Part shown: positions 1 through 8,872 of the stretch, in pieces | How the letters are laid out: the number at the start of each line of letters is the position of its first letter | Position numbering within the stretch: the first letter of the stretch is position 1 | Assembly (NCBI GenBank): GCA_902540265.1 | Contig: CACBLW010000006.1 | Location: 1-64,000 of the forward strand | DNA: 64,000 nucleotides | Direction of reading: 5' to 3' | From: an uncultured Alphaproteobacteria bacterium | Lineage (GTDB): Bacteria > Pseudomonadota > Alphaproteobacteria > HIMB59 > GCA-002718135 | Notes under the pieces: generated by a model | What the model saw: only the letters and a program-made list of their open reading frames with translations | Told to the model about the DNA's origin: nothing | Databases searched by the model: none | Translations under genes and position numbers: made by a program

Positions 1-139
1 TGAGTATTTTATCTTCTAGAGCAATTTTCTTAGGCTCAGTACCTTTGCCATAAATAATGCCAGGGACCAATCCTTTATTTAAAAGACTATGATTTGAACC
101 AATATCTTTATTTCTTTCTATTGCTTTAAAATCACTCAT
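1..139 (-). CDS. rplY: 50S ribosomal protein L25 (5' part only)
   Basis: The window edge cuts this gene, leaving the first 46 codons, read from an ATG at 137-139. The peptide begins MSDFKAIERNKDIGSNHSLL and continues with NKGLVPGIIYGKGTEPKKIA. The pattern of a short charged start, a conserved K/G-VPGIIYG turn and a following KIAL strand is the N-terminus of the L25/Ctc family, which binds 5S rRNA in the large ribosomal subunit. It lies 11 bases downstream of prs on the same strand, and prs-rplY is a very common bacterial pair. The C-terminal TL5-type domain, if present, is outside the window. Confidence 0.85.
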   Translation of the reverse strand, partial: MSDFKAIERNKDIGSNHSLLNKGLVPGIIYGKGTEPKKIALEDKIL

Positions 140-150
140 AAAATAAAAAA

Positions 151-1086
151 TTAATCGAAAAGGGCAGACACTGAAGTATCAGTGTTAATCCTTTTAATCG
201 CATCACCCATTAAAGGAGCAATACTAATATGTCTAATGTTTTTTGTGTTTTTTACCTCTTTAGAAGGCTCTATTGTATCTGTTAATACCAATTCTTTTAT
301 GCTTGAATTTTCAATCTTTTTTAGTGCATCTCCAGATAATACACCGTGAACAATATAAGAATAAATTTCTTTAGCCCCATTTTTACTCAGAGCTTCGGCA
401 GCATTACATAACGTGCCTGCAGAGTCAGCTATATCATCTAGTAAGATACAAGTTTTATCTTTTACATCTCCGATGATATTCATTACTTCAGATTCACCAG
501 CTTTTTCTCTTCTTTTATCGGCAATTGCCAGTCCAGCCTCTAATCTTTTAGCAAAAGCTCTTGCTCTAACAACGCCACCAACATCAGGTGAAGCAACAAC
601 TAAATCTTTGTTTCCATTAAATCTTTCTTTAACATCATCGATTATCGGTCTTACAGAAAAAATATTATCTAAAGGAATGTCAAAAAAACCTTGAATTTGA
701 CCAGCATGTAAATCCATTGTTAATACCCTATCAGCACCCGCGGATGTAATTAAATTTGCTACAAGTTTGGCAGTGATTGGTGTTCTAGGTCCAGTCTTTC
801 TATCTTGTCTTGCATATCCATAATATGGGATAACAGCAGTAATCCTTTTTGCTGATCCCCTCCTTGCAGCGTCTATTGTAATTAAAAGTTCCATTAAATG
901 GTCATTAGCCGGATGTGATGTCGATTGAATAATAAACACATCTTCACCTCTAATATTTTCATTTATTTCCACAAATATTTCTCTATCATTAAAAGTTCTA
1001 ACAGAGGCATCTGCTAATGGAATATCAATATGTTTAGAAATTTTTTCTGCTAGGGATTTGCTACTATTACAGGCGATTATTTTCAT
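151..1086 (-). CDS. prs: Ribose-phosphate pyrophosphokinase (PRPP synthase)
   Basis: This enzyme makes 5-phosphoribosyl-1-diphosphate from ribose 5-phosphate and ATP, feeding purine, pyrimidine, histidine and NAD synthesis in the cytoplasm. The 311-residue length is normal for class I enzymes. Visible landmarks are the N-terminal segment with [10 protein letters not shown], the ATP-side stretch [11 protein letters not shown] near residue 100, the flexible loop [15 protein letters not shown], and the PRPP-binding loop [11 protein letters not shown] around residue 220. The ATG start is followed directly by the canonical first strand. It is the fourth gene of a leftward run (lgt, midA, pgeF, prs, rplY), with a 47-base gap to pgeF that could hold its own promoter. 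Confidence 0.97.
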   Translation of the reverse strand: MKIIACNSSKSLAEKISKHIDIPLADASVRTFNDREIFVEINENIRGEDVFIIQSTSHPANDHLMELLITIDAARRGSAKRITAVIPYYGYARQDRKTGPRTPITAKLVANLITSAGADRVLTMDLHAGQIQGFFDIPLDNIFSVRPIIDDVKERFNGNKDLVVASPDVGGVVRARAFAKRLEAGLAIADKRREKAGESEVMNIIGDVKDKTCILLDDIADSAGTLCNAAEALSKNGAKEIYSYIVHGVLSGDALKKIENSSIKELVLTDTIEPSKEVKNTKNIRHISIAPLMGDAIKRINTDTSVSALFD

Positions 1087-1133
1087 ATAATCAAATTAAT
1101 TACTATATTAGAATAATAATAGATCAACCAAAA

Positions 1134-1898
1134 TTAATCATTAAATGCAATGATATTGAGCATTCTTCCAGTATCTCTAAATTTTTGTGATTCCCTTCGA
1201 TGGCTAAAAAAAACTTTCTTATTTGAGAAGGTATCTTTGTTAATATTATATATATTTTTAATACCCAATTCCTTGAATTGATAGTTAATCAATCTCCTTA
1301 AATTAAATAAATCTTTGTCTTTATTTTTGTATTTGAAGAAAATAGAGTATTTTTTATTTTTCCTTATAAACTTACTATTAAAGTCTTTTGATACTTCAAA
1401 GTTTTTAAAGCTCAAACAAGGACCAATAAGAACCACAATATTTTTTTTAATTATTTTTTGTTTAACAAAATATTCTATACCTTTAGCAGCTATATTTTTT
1501 AATGCCCCTTTCCAACCTGAATGAAGAGCACAGATATATTTTTTATTTTTATCAAAAATAAAAATTGGACAGCAATCTGCAGTTAAAACTCCTAAAGCTA
1601 TTTGCTTATTGCTTGTGATTAATCCATCTCCAGAATATTTATTGCCTATATTTTTTTTATTAATTTCTACAATCTTGTTGGAGTGTATTTGACTAATAAA
1701 TTTAATTTTTTTTTTAATCTTTAAATTTTTAAGACAGATATCAATATTTTTATTTACATTTACCTTTGTATCTTTGCTATTTAAGCTACAGTTCAATGAA
1801 TAGTTTTCTTTTTTTGATACTCCACCATTTCTAGTAAAAAAACCAACTTTAACAAAAGGCTTAATTTTTGAATGTGTAAAATAATTTTTACTAATCAT
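1134..1898 (-). CDS. pgeF: Multicopper-type laccase-domain protein (YfiH/PgeF family)
   Basis: A member of the DUF152/YfiH/LACC1 family, whose members act as purine nucleoside phosphorylase/adenosine deaminase-like enzymes and, in E. coli (PgeF), remove wrongly inserted L-Ser from peptidoglycan precursors. Family signatures are visible: TRNGGVSKKENYSLN near the start, the metal-site cysteine and histidine in LTADCCPIF, and ALHSGWKGALKNI. I place the start at the internal ATG at 1896-1898, because it overlaps the midA stop as ATGA. The in-frame ATG at 1919 would add seven residues (MSCCCKL) and a longer overlap. Length is then 254 residues, usual for the family. The protein is unusually lysine- and asparagine-rich, in keeping with the low G+C. 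It is probably co-transcribed with midA and lgt. Confidence 0.85.
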   Translation of the reverse strand: MISKNYFTHSKIKPFVKVGFFTRNGGVSKKENYSLNCSLNSKDTKVNVNKNIDICLKNLKIKKKIKFISQIHSNKIVEINKKNIGNKYSGDGLITSNKQIALGVLTADCCPIFIFDKNKKYICALHSGWKGALKNIAAKGIEYFVKQKIIKKNIVVLIGPCLSFKNFEVSKDFNSKFIRKNKKYSIFFKYKNKDKDLFNLRRLINYQFKELGIKNIYNINKDTFSNKKVFFSHRRESQKFRDTGRMLNIIAFND

Positions 1899-2947
1899 AA
1901 GTTTGCAACAACAAGACACTTAAATAAGTTTCCCATCCTATCAACATTAATTAATCTATCCACTTCTTTATCTAATAAATTTTTATTTAAATTTGAATTT
2001 TTACTTAGCAATTTTTTCTTTCGTTCTAGTATTCCATATTTTATTAAAAAATCTCTTTGTGAAACAAATTCGTTGATTTGTAATCCGTTTTGTTTTGCTA
2101 TTTCAATTAATTCATTGAAATTTACATGACTTGAAATGTCTTGTTGCCCTATATTTTCAAATATACTGGTTTTTTTATGATTATATATTGCTTGTAACGT
2201 AAAGCTTTTTAATTTTTTATTATATCCATAATCGATTAAAATACATATACCTCTATTTTTTTGTAGATATTTGCAAATTTGCTCAAAATATTTATTTCTT
2301 GAAAAAGAAACTTCATAAATTTTTTGTCTTTTGTATTTATTTAAATAATCTAATATTTTTTTACTAATTACTTGTTTATTTATAGAATAATATTTATTTT
2401 CCTTTTCATTGAATTTCACATATCTTTCAAACCAATTATTATTATTATTTAAAAATTGTCTTACAGGAAAGCAGTCAAAAAATTCATTTGAATATATTAT
2501 TGAAGGTAGTTTAGATGTGAAATTTAAAGCTTTTGACCATCTAATTTTTGATTGCTTAAAATAATTTAAATTTTTCTCTTGTATTTTTCTTAATTCTTTA
2601 TTTATTTCAATTAAATTAACATTAGCATTTTCGAAAAAGTTAGGAAGTATTTTAGCAGTTCTTTCAATATCTTTAAATAATGTTCCATTCCCTGGTCCTA
2701 ATTCAATTAAATTAAATTTTGAGTTAATTTTTTCTTTCCAATTATAAACTAAATACACGCCAATAATTTCTCCAAACATTTGTGAAATTTCTGGTGATGT
2801 AACAAAGTCAAATTTTCTTCCTATAGGTTTTTTTCTTAGGTAATAACCATTATTTCCAAAAAGAGCTGTTTCTATAAATTTATCTAAACGAAAAATTTTT
2901 TTATTGTTAAGAAGATTTACTTTATTAATTTTTCTTTTTCTTAACAT
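1895..2947 (-). CDS. midA: SAM-dependent methyltransferase, MidA/NDUFAF7 family
   Basis: A class I methyltransferase of the MidA family (PF02636). The mitochondrial member NDUFAF7 methylates an arginine of the complex I subunit NDUFS2; the bacterial target is assumed to be similar but is not proven. Landmarks are GYYLRKKPIGRKFDFVTSPE near residues 35-55, the SAM-binding strand LIELGPGNGTL around residue 105, and SNEFFDCFPVRQF around 175. It sits between lgt and pgeF with overlaps of 23 and 4 bases. That order (lgt, SAM methyltransferase, laccase-domain gene) is a widespread alphaproteobacterial operon. Length of 350 residues is normal. Confidence 0.88.
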   Translation of the reverse strand: MLRKRKINKVNLLNNKKIFRLDKFIETALFGNNGYYLRKKPIGRKFDFVTSPEISQMFGEIIGVYLVYNWKEKINSKFNLIELGPGNGTLFKDIERTAKILPNFFENANVNLIEINKELRKIQEKNLNYFKQSKIRWSKALNFTSKLPSIIYSNEFFDCFPVRQFLNNNNNWFERYVKFNEKENKYYSINKQVISKKILDYLNKYKRQKIYEVSFSRNKYFEQICKYLQKNRGICILIDYGYNKKLKSFTLQAIYNHKKTSIFENIGQQDISSHVNFNELIEIAKQNGLQINEFVSQRDFLIKYGILERKKKLLSKNSNLNKNLLDKEVDRLINVDRMGNLFKCLVVANL

Positions 2948-3716
2948 TTATAATTATCAATATTCCAAAAATAAAAAAAGGTATACATAGTATTTGACCC
3001 ATTGAAATAAAATTAAAAAATAATCCTAGGTGTAAATCTGGTTCTCTGACGTATTCAATTATAAATCTAAATATGGAATAAAATATTAAAAAGAGACCAC
3101 TAATTGCTCCGTAAATTTTGTATTTTTTTATCTTATAAAAATAGATTAATAATATGAGAAATAAAATAATTCCTTCGAGAAAAGCTTCATATATTTGAGA
3201 AGGATGCCTTGGTATATTATCTATTGATGGATAAATAACTGAAATATAAAAATCAGTTGGTCTACCTATTAGTTCTGTATTAATAAAGTTTGCAATTCTC
3301 CCAAAAAATAATCCAATAGGAGCAACGATTGACACTAAATCAGATAGGTAGAAAAAACTTTTTCTGTTAATTTTTGCAAAAATTAAAGTACTTATTATTA
3401 TACCCGTCAACCCACCATGAAATGACATTCCTCCATTCCAAATTTCAAATAGATAAAAAGGATTAGTTAAAAATTCATTAAGTTGATAAAAAATCACATA
3501 ACCTGTTCGCCCTCCGATAATTACACCTAATACTGCCCAAATAAGAAAGCTGTCTATATTTTTATTACTGTATTTATTTCCATAAATTGCATTTAATTTT
3601 TTAATAATATAAATTCCTAATAGAAATCCCAAGATATATGCTAAACTGTACCACCTTATCTCAATGAAACCGATTGATAAAATGACAGGATCTATTGATG
3701 GTTGAATAAAATTCAT
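2925..3716 (-). CDS. lgt: Prolipoprotein diacylglyceryl transferase
   Basis: An inner-membrane enzyme that moves diacylglycerol from phosphatidylglycerol to the lipobox cysteine of prolipoproteins, the first step of lipoprotein maturation. The 263-residue protein has about seven hydrophobic segments. The Lgt signature is visible as GRIANFINTELIGRPTD near residues 138-155, with the conserved Arg, Asn and Glu, followed by PRHPSQIYEAFLEG. An earlier GGMSFHGGL carries the essential His. It is the first gene of the leftward operon and its start lies only 23 bases from the divergent ubiK start. Confidence 0.95.
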   Translation of the reverse strand: MNFIQPSIDPVILSIGFIEIRWYSLAYILGFLLGIYIIKKLNAIYGNKYSNKNIDSFLIWAVLGVIIGGRTGYVIFYQLNEFLTNPFYLFEIWNGGMSFHGGLTGIIISTLIFAKINRKSFFYLSDLVSIVAPIGLFFGRIANFINTELIGRPTDFYISVIYPSIDNIPRHPSQIYEAFLEGIILFLILLIYFYKIKKYKIYGAISGLFLIFYSIFRFIIEYVREPDLHLGLFFNFISMGQILCIPFFIFGILIIINVKKKKN

Positions 3717-3739
3717 TTATCTATATTTAATATTATAAC

Positions 3740-4030
3740 ATGGTTGATAGAAACAAAATACTTTCCGATTTATCTAAATTTGCGGTGGATGCTATGAGCA
3801 CTTTTTCAGGTGTTAAAGAGGAGATTGAAACAATTGTATCTTTACGAGTTAACAAAATAATAAAAAAAATGAACCTCGTTAAAAAAGATGAATTTGATGC
3901 ACTGAAAAAAATGGTGCAAAAAGTTATGATGGAAAATGAAAAATTAAAAAAAACATCTTCAAGATCAGTAAAATCTAAGAAAAAAACAGTCAAAAAGAAA
4001 AAAACTACTAAAAAAAAATCAAAAAGGTAG
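3740..4030 (+). CDS. ubiK: Ubiquinone biosynthesis accessory factor UbiK (BMFP family)
   Basis: A short (96 residue) protein of the BMFP/YqiC/UbiK family. UbiK associates with UbiJ and supports the soluble ubiquinone-synthesis complex, and members can fuse membranes in vitro. The visible pattern fits: an amphipathic start (ILSDLSKFAVDAMSTFSGVK), a central helix with coiled-coil heptads (DEFDALKKMVQKVMMENEKL), and a tail of about 30 residues that is mostly lysine, serine and threonine. The basic tail is common in alphaproteobacterial members. It faces lgt across a 23-base divergent gap and precedes the YbjN-proC group. Confidence 0.8.
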   Translation: MVDRNKILSDLSKFAVDAMSTFSGVKEEIETIVSLRVNKIIKKMNLVKKDEFDALKKMVQKVMMENEKLKKTSSRSVKSKKKTVKKKKTTKKKSKR

Positions 4031-4138
4031 AGATCCTCAACTAATTCACATTTTTTATAGATTTTACCTTGCAAAATACGAGTCCAATCTAGTAATCAAG
4101 ATATAGTACTATTTATATGTGCCATGACTATATAGTGT

Positions 4139-4627
4139 ATGGAAAATGAGAATATATTGTTAAATCCTATAGATATCATTGAGGATGTTATTCATCAAAA
4201 AAAATGGAACTTTAGTAGAGCTGCCGATCATGAATTGGTTGCTGAGATAGCATCCCATTGGTGCGCTTACAGATTATATTTTACATGGTCTGAAAATATT
4301 AACGCGCTAAGTTTTTCAATAACTTTTGATATTAAGTTTCCTCAAACTAAAATTAATAAGGCGTATGAACTACTAGGACTTATAAATGAGAATTTATGGA
4401 TTGGGCATTTTGATATAACAAGTAAAAATGGTATCCCAGCTTTTAGACATACTTTATTATCAAATAATTCAACAGAAACATTGCACAAAAAATTTGAAGA
4501 TCTTGTTGATATTGGAATTTATGAATGTGAAAAATTTTATCCAAGTTTTCAGCAAGTTCTATTTGACGATATCCCACCTAAAGAAGCTATAAAATTCTCC
4601 AATTTTGAAGTTATTGGTAGAGCTTAA
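4139..4627 (+). CDS. YbjN domain-containing protein
   Basis: A 162-residue protein of the YbjN family (bacterial sensory-transduction regulator-like fold, related to the type III secretion chaperone fold). Its biochemical role is unsettled; in E. coli YbjN influences stress and motility. The sequence fits throughout: an N-terminal DIIEDVIHQKKWNFSRA, a central YRLYFTWSENINALSFSI and a C-terminal ECEKFYPSFQQVLFD. In many alphaproteobacteria a YbjN gene lies immediately upstream of proC, as here, 32 bases away. The 108-base gap before it is A+T-rich and contains TATAGT-like boxes but no obvious RNA structure. Confidence 0.8.
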   Translation: MENENILLNPIDIIEDVIHQKKWNFSRAADHELVAEIASHWCAYRLYFTWSENINALSFSITFDIKFPQTKINKAYELLGLINENLWIGHFDITSKNGIPAFRHTLLSNNSTETLHKKFEDLVDIGIYECEKFYPSFQQVLFDDIPPKEAIKFSNFEVIGRA

Positions 4628-4659
4628 ATTTTATTTTAAAACTGCTATATTATAGATAG

Positions 4660-5475
4660 ATGAAAAATATCTTATTAATCGGATGTGGTCACATGGGTGG
4701 ATCTCTAATGTCTAGATGGTCTAACTCGAAGAATTACACAATTAGTGTTATAGATAAAAAAAAATATGCAATTCTTAAAAAAAGAAATAGAAATAAGAAA
4801 ATAAAATTTTTTAAATCAATTAACGATATAAATGATCAAAATAATTTTGATTTTATAATATTTGCAACACGACCTCTTGAATTAACAAATGTCTTTAAAG
4901 AATTAAAAAATGTAAATTTTAAAAAAAAATCTATAGCAATAAGTGTAATAGCTGGCAAAAAAACAGAATTATTTAAAAATAATTTATTAAATATAAACAA
5001 AATTGTAAGAGTGATGCCAAATATGCCTGCATTAATAGGAGAGGGAGTTCATTGCATCTATGCAAATAAATCTATTAATAAAAAAGAAATTAATGAGATT
5101 GATAAATTGTTCTCTCTGAGTGGTAAAACTCTTTTTTTTAATAGTGAAACTTTTATAGACAAAGCAACTGCTGTATCAGGAAGTGGTCCAGGTTTCATAT
5201 TTCAGTTAATTGATATTATGGAAAAATCTGCAATTTATTTAGGTTTTTCCAAAAACACAGCTAAAATTTTAATTAATGAAACTTTTAGAGGTTCTATAAA
5301 TCTATTAAACTCTAATAATATTTCTGCTGAAAAAATGGTTGAAACTGTTGCAACTAAAGGAGGTACAACCGAAGCAGGAATCAAGAAAATGAAAATAAAT
5401 AAGGTTGATAATATTTTTAATCAAGTTTTTAAGGCAGCATACAAAAGAGCAAAACAACAAGGTGAAGGTAAGTGA
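4660..5475 (+). CDS. proC: Pyrroline-5-carboxylate reductase
   Basis: Reduces 1-pyrroline-5-carboxylate to L-proline with NAD(P)H, the last step of proline synthesis. The N-terminal Rossmann motif is GCGHMGGSL (residues 8-16). The family signature of the C-terminal dimer domain is clear: VMPNMPALIGEGV around residue 125, AVSGSGPGFIFQLID around 172, and the helix ETVATKGGTTEAGI near 235. The 271-residue length is normal. Its stop overlaps the GTG start of the next gene by four bases (GTGA). The reverse flux, proline to glutamate, is covered by putA at 34,613, so the cell can both make and burn proline. Confidence 0.95.
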   Translation: MKNILLIGCGHMGGSLMSRWSNSKNYTISVIDKKKYAILKKRNRNKKIKFFKSINDINDQNNFDFIIFATRPLELTNVFKELKNVNFKKKSIAISVIAGKKTELFKNNLLNINKIVRVMPNMPALIGEGVHCIYANKSINKKEINEIDKLFSLSGKTLFFNSETFIDKATAVSGSGPGFIFQLIDIMEKSAIYLGFSKNTAKILINETFRGSINLLNSNNISAEKMVETVATKGGTTEAGIKKMKINKVDNIFNQVFKAAYKRAKQQGEGK

Positions 5476-6008
5476 ATCAAAATAAAATATCTCTAGCAAA
5501 AAAGACTTTACAATATTTAGAGAAAAAAAAATTAATTGACATTAATCTTAAAAATATTTTATCTAATAGCAAAGTGCTGAATATTAATAATAAAATTGAT
5601 TTGGTCTTAAATATTAATGATTTCTTTGATTTTCAACTAAAAAAAAATCTTGTTAATATAGAAAAGTCATCACAGAGAGATATGTTATTTGAAATTATGA
5701 TGGCACGTTATGATATATTGAATGAATATAGAGTTTCTGTAAAAAATATAATTAGTTATTTTATTTCTAGACCACAAGGAGTATTAAAACTTATTCCTAA
5801 ACTAATTGAGAGCAAAATTTTAATTGCTACATTTGCAAATATTAATCCTAGTGGTATTCAAGGTGTTATAAAAATAAAAATTATTTTTGCGCTTTATTAT
5901 ATAACTCTATTTACTTGGTTTAATGATGAAAATGAAAGTTTAGAAAAAACAATGAGTGTCTTAGATAAATATTTAAACAATATTGAAAAATTTATAAAAT
6001 TTTCATGA
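5472..6008 (+). CDS. COQ9-like protein (TetR-fold, probable ubiquinone biosynthesis factor)
   Basis: A 178-residue all-helical protein. The segment SQRDMLFEIMMARYDILNEY matches the COQ9/rpsU-divergent family pattern, in which an aspartate-rich loop leads into a helix with paired Arg, Phe and Asp. The C-terminal half is hydrophobic (LIPKLIESKILIATFANI), as in COQ9, where it forms a lipid-binding pocket. COQ9 proteins present ubiquinone intermediates to COQ7. The start is GTG at 5472, overlapping the proC stop. Proximity to ubiK supports a quinone role. The main alternative is a degenerate TetR-type regulator; I see no convincing helix-turn-helix. Confidence 0.5.
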   Translation: MNQNKISLAKKTLQYLEKKKLIDINLKNILSNSKVLNINNKIDLVLNINDFFDFQLKKNLVNIEKSSQRDMLFEIMMARYDILNEYRVSVKNIISYFISRPQGVLKLIPKLIESKILIATFANINPSGIQGVIKIKIIFALYYITLFTWFNDENESLEKTMSVLDKYLNNIEKFIKFS

Positions 6009-6352
6009 GCTCTCATAATATTATAAATTACAATGAATTTGAAAATGTTGATATAAGAATAGGAACAGTAATTGAAGCATATGAATATAATGAACTTAAA
6101 AAACCATCCATAATTTTGAAAATAGATTTTGGTGAAAAAATTGGTATAAAAAAAACTTCTGCACAATTACAAAAATATTATAAAAGTGATGAATTAATTA
6201 ATAAGCAAGTTATTGCTGTTGTAAACTTTGAACCTAAACAAATTGGTAAAATTATTTCAGAAGTATTAGTTCTTGGTGTGCCAGATTTAGATAATGAACC
6301 AGTTTTATTGTCTCCAGATAAACCAGTAAATAATGGGGGTAAACTATTTTAA
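6005..6352 (+). CDS. tRNA-binding domain protein (CsaA-like)
   Basis: A 115-residue stand-alone OB-fold of the tRNA-binding/EMAPII type (PF01588). Visible landmarks are NVDIRIGTVIEAYEYNELKK at residues 14-33, the strand SIILKIDFGEKIGIKKTSAQ, and the C-terminal VLVLGVPDLDNEPVLLSPDK, which resembles CsaA closely. CsaA proteins bind tRNA or act as export-related chaperones; the physiological role in alphaproteobacteria is not established. Its ATG overlaps the preceding stop (ATGA), so it is the last gene of a proC operon. It ends two bases before the convergent envZ stop. Confidence 0.82.
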   Translation: MSSHNIINYNEFENVDIRIGTVIEAYEYNELKKPSIILKIDFGEKIGIKKTSAQLQKYYKSDELINKQVIAVVNFEPKQIGKIISEVLVLGVPDLDNEPVLLSPDKPVNNGGKLF

Positions 6353-6354
6353 AA

Positions 6355-7647
6355 TCAAAGAGGAAGTAAAACTTTAAGTTGAAGACCTCCTAGATTTGAG
6401 TCAGATAATTTAACATCACCTCCATGAGATCTAATAATATCCCTTGTAATAGTTAATCCTAAACCGCTTTCTCCTTTGAGTTTATTTCTAGAGGGATCTA
6501 AAGTAAAAAATGGTTTAAATACATCTTCATATTTATCTCTTGGTATACCCTCACCATCATCGTTGAATTCAATCACACAATCTTTTTCATTTTTATAGAG
6601 ATTTATCTCAATTTTTTTTGCATATCTTTGTGAATTATCAATTATATTATTGAACGCTCTTTTAAGCTGAATTTGTCTTCCTGATGATTGAATTATGGTC
6701 TTTTCATTTAAAACTAAATCAATATTATTTTTGTCAACTGTCTTAATAATATCAGCAATTAATTCATTTATAACAATAGTTTCAATTGGTTCAGGTGATT
6801 CTGTTTTTACAAAACTAACATAGCTATCCAACATTGACGTCATTTCATTAACATCTGCTTCAAGTTCAGATTTTGCCTTTTCATCTTTCATCAATGAAAT
6901 TTGAAGTTTCATTCTTGTTAATGGCGTTCTAAGGTCATGACTAACTCCTGCAAGCATTTCTGTTCTTTGTTTTAAAAATCTTTTAATTCTTGTTCTCATC
7001 TGATTAAAAGCATTAGCTGTTTGTCTTATTTCATATGCTCCTGCAGTCTTAATATCTGGTGCATCTAAACCTCTTCCAAAGGTTTCGGCAATTATAGCCA
7101 ACCTTTTAAGAGGCCTTAATTGTCTGCTCATTAAAAAATAAGACATAAAAAAAAGAATTATAGAGGCAAATATCATCCATAGAAGAAACACAAAAGCAGA
7201 TTCACTGTATACTCTATCCTTATCTACAATAATTTCTAAAATATCTTTATCAATTTGAATATATATAAGAACACCTTCTTCAAGATTAGATAAATCATAA
7301 TCAAATTTTTTTTTTAAATTACTTAAGGATTGATTTAATCTTTTAGATAATATGCCTGAGTTTAGATTTAATTTTGAAGATAATAATTCTTTATCTTTAA
7401 CGATATTTATTTTCATTTTGAAATCCTGATTCGCTACATTAAGTGCATTATTAGTAAGATCACTATCAATTAATTTAACCAAAACATTGATATCTGCAGC
7501 TACAGATTCAGTTAATCTCTTAGAAATAATACTCCATGATGTTTGGTAAAATACAAATGAAGTTAGTAAAACTATAATAATTATAGGAACGAAAATTATA
7601 ATTATTGATCTTCCAATTAAGGTAGAAGGTATTATTTTTTTAATCAT
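6355..7647 (-). CDS. envZ: Sensor histidine kinase, EnvZ type
   Basis: A 430-residue inner-membrane kinase. Two transmembrane helices (about residues 13-35 and 150-173) flank a periplasmic domain of roughly 115 residues, followed by HAMP, the phosphoacceptor helix with His237 in AGVSHDLRTPLTRMK, and an HATPase domain with NNIIDNS, DDGEGIP and GLGLTI. This is the EnvZ/PetS-type architecture. The stimulus is not evident. Its ATG shares one base with the stop of the upstream response regulator (TAATG), which indicates tight co-translation. The order marR, response regulator, kinase next to ilvE recurs in alphaproteobacteria. Confidence 0.88.
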   Translation of the reverse strand: MIKKIIPSTLIGRSIIIIFVPIIIIVLLTSFVFYQTSWSIISKRLTESVAADINVLVKLIDSDLTNNALNVANQDFKMKINIVKDKELLSSKLNLNSGILSKRLNQSLSNLKKKFDYDLSNLEEGVLIYIQIDKDILEIIVDKDRVYSESAFVFLLWMIFASIILFFMSYFLMSRQLRPLKRLAIIAETFGRGLDAPDIKTAGAYEIRQTANAFNQMRTRIKRFLKQRTEMLAGVSHDLRTPLTRMKLQISLMKDEKAKSELEADVNEMTSMLDSYVSFVKTESPEPIETIVINELIADIIKTVDKNNIDLVLNEKTIIQSSGRQIQLKRAFNNIIDNSQRYAKKIEINLYKNEKDCVIEFNDDGEGIPRDKYEDVFKPFFTLDPSRNKLKGESGLGLTITRDIIRSHGGDVKLSDSNLGGLQLKVLLPL

Positions 7648-8327
7648 TAAATTTCATTACAAATTAATTTATATCCTTTTCCTCTTATGGTTTTAATATA
7701 CTGAGGTTGTTTTGCATTTATTTCAATTTTTTGCCTCAAACGTGTAACTTGAACATCAACTTTTCTTAGTTCTGTTTCATCAAATTCTTGATCTGCTAAT
7801 TCTTCCCTTAGTACAATATTGTTTCTTTTATTAATCAGCTTCATAAGTAAATTATTCTCACCTTCAGTTAAATAAATTGATTTATCCTTTTTTTGTAGTT
7901 TGAAATTTGATGTATCAAAAATAAATTCACCAAATGTAATCTTTATTTTTTTAACCTTAAGGTTTTCAAATAAATCTAGTAATTTTTTAATTCTTAAAAA
8001 TAATTCTTCTGGTTCAAATGGTTTTGATAGATAATCATCAGCACCAATTTTTAATCCATCAATTTTATCCTTATCTTCACCCATTGCTGTAAGCATTATT
8101 ATTGGCGTATTAGAAAACTGTTTTATATGATCAATTAACTTAATGCCATCTCCACTTGGCATCATTCTGTCAAGAATAATCAAATCAAATATAGCAATTG
8201 ATAAAATATCTTTGGCTTCATCATAATCCTTACTAAGATAAATTTCTAAATTTTTTTCTCTTAAATAGTCTTTTAGTAATTCTCTTAGTCTTTTATCATC
8301 ATCGACAATCAAAATGTTTTTTTTCAT
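7647..8327 (-). CDS. ompR: Response regulator, OmpR/PetR type
   Basis: A 226-residue regulator with a receiver domain (acidic pocket DDD at 9-11, phosphoacceptor Asp53 in LIILDRMMP, Thr in IIMLTA, Lys in YLSKPF) and a C-terminal winged helix of the OmpR class (EFDETELRKVDVQVTRLRQK, ending in TIRGKGYKL). It is the presumed partner of the kinase that overlaps it. The MarR gene immediately upstream (one base apart) recalls the petP-petR pair of Rhodobacter, where PetR is essential. That homology is my inference from gene order and family. Confidence 0.9.
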   Translation of the reverse strand: MKKNILIVDDDKRLRELLKDYLREKNLEIYLSKDYDEAKDILSIAIFDLIILDRMMPSGDGIKLIDHIKQFSNTPIIMLTAMGEDKDKIDGLKIGADDYLSKPFEPEELFLRIKKLLDLFENLKVKKIKITFGEFIFDTSNFKLQKKDKSIYLTEGENNLLMKLINKRNNIVLREELADQEFDETELRKVDVQVTRLRQKIEINAKQPQYIKTIRGKGYKLICNEI

Positions 8328-8328
8328 A

Positions 8329-8814
8329 TTAATTATTTATTTCATCAAACTTTTTTTTATTTGAATCTTCAACCATCTCATAAAGAATTTTTTTAAAACC
8401 ATTTATGTCTATTTCATTAAAGTTTAATAAAACTTTTCTGATTTTCTTTATTTGAATTTCTGATAAATTTTTTTCTAGTTCTTGACCTTTTTTTGATAAA
8501 ATCAATTTCTTTGTTCGTTTATCATCTCCTACTGATAAAATAATATATTTCTCCTTAACAAGTTGATTTAATACTCTTGATAGACTTTGTTTAGTAATTT
8601 TTAATATGGACAAAAGTTCTTTTATTGTAAGATTTTTTTGCTTACCAACAAAATATATTACTCTATGATGTGCTCTACCGAAATTTATCTTCTCTAAAAT
8701 TTTATCAGGGCCTTCTGTAAAGTCTCTATATGAAAAAAATAATAGCTCTATAATCTTTCTTATCTCACCTTCGTTTAAAAAGAGTGGTGTTAACAACTTA
8801 TTTAGGTCAGCCAT
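8329..8814 (-). CDS. MarR-family transcriptional regulator (PetP-like position)
   Basis: A 161-residue winged-helix protein. The DNA-binding core reads LTIKELLSILKITKQSLSRVLNQL at about residues 60-83, followed by the wing with VGDDKRTKKLILSKKG. The N- and C-terminal helices would form the MarR dimer. It heads the three-gene leftward operon with the response regulator and kinase and is divergent from ilvE. An inverted repeat directly upstream of its start could be its own operator. No effector can be read from the sequence. Confidence 0.85.
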   Translation of the reverse strand: MADLNKLLTPLFLNEGEIRKIIELLFFSYRDFTEGPDKILEKINFGRAHHRVIYFVGKQKNLTIKELLSILKITKQSLSRVLNQLVKEKYIILSVGDDKRTKKLILSKKGQELEKNLSEIQIKKIRKVLLNFNEIDINGFKKILYEMVEDSNKKKFDEINN

Positions 8815-8846
8815 ATTGACTTAATTATGCATCACTGATAGTCAAT
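8815..8846. promoter_or_regulatory. Inverted repeat in the marR/ilvE divergent region
   Basis: ATTGACT at 8815-8821 is matched by its exact reverse complement AGTCAAT at 8840-8846, with centres about 25 bases apart. It starts one base upstream of the marR start codon and lies 26 bases before the preferred ilvE start, so a bound dimer could control both genes. The left arm also contains a TTGACT that resembles a -35 box. This is a candidate site only. Confidence 0.35.
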
Positions 8847-8872
8847 TGTCATTAAAAAAGTTAATAAAGGAT

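Noticed and set aside
8846..8872. TTG start for ilvE
   Set aside because: No ribosome site, and it would place the start inside the marR/ilvE inverted repeat; the ATG at 8,873 fits the family start better.
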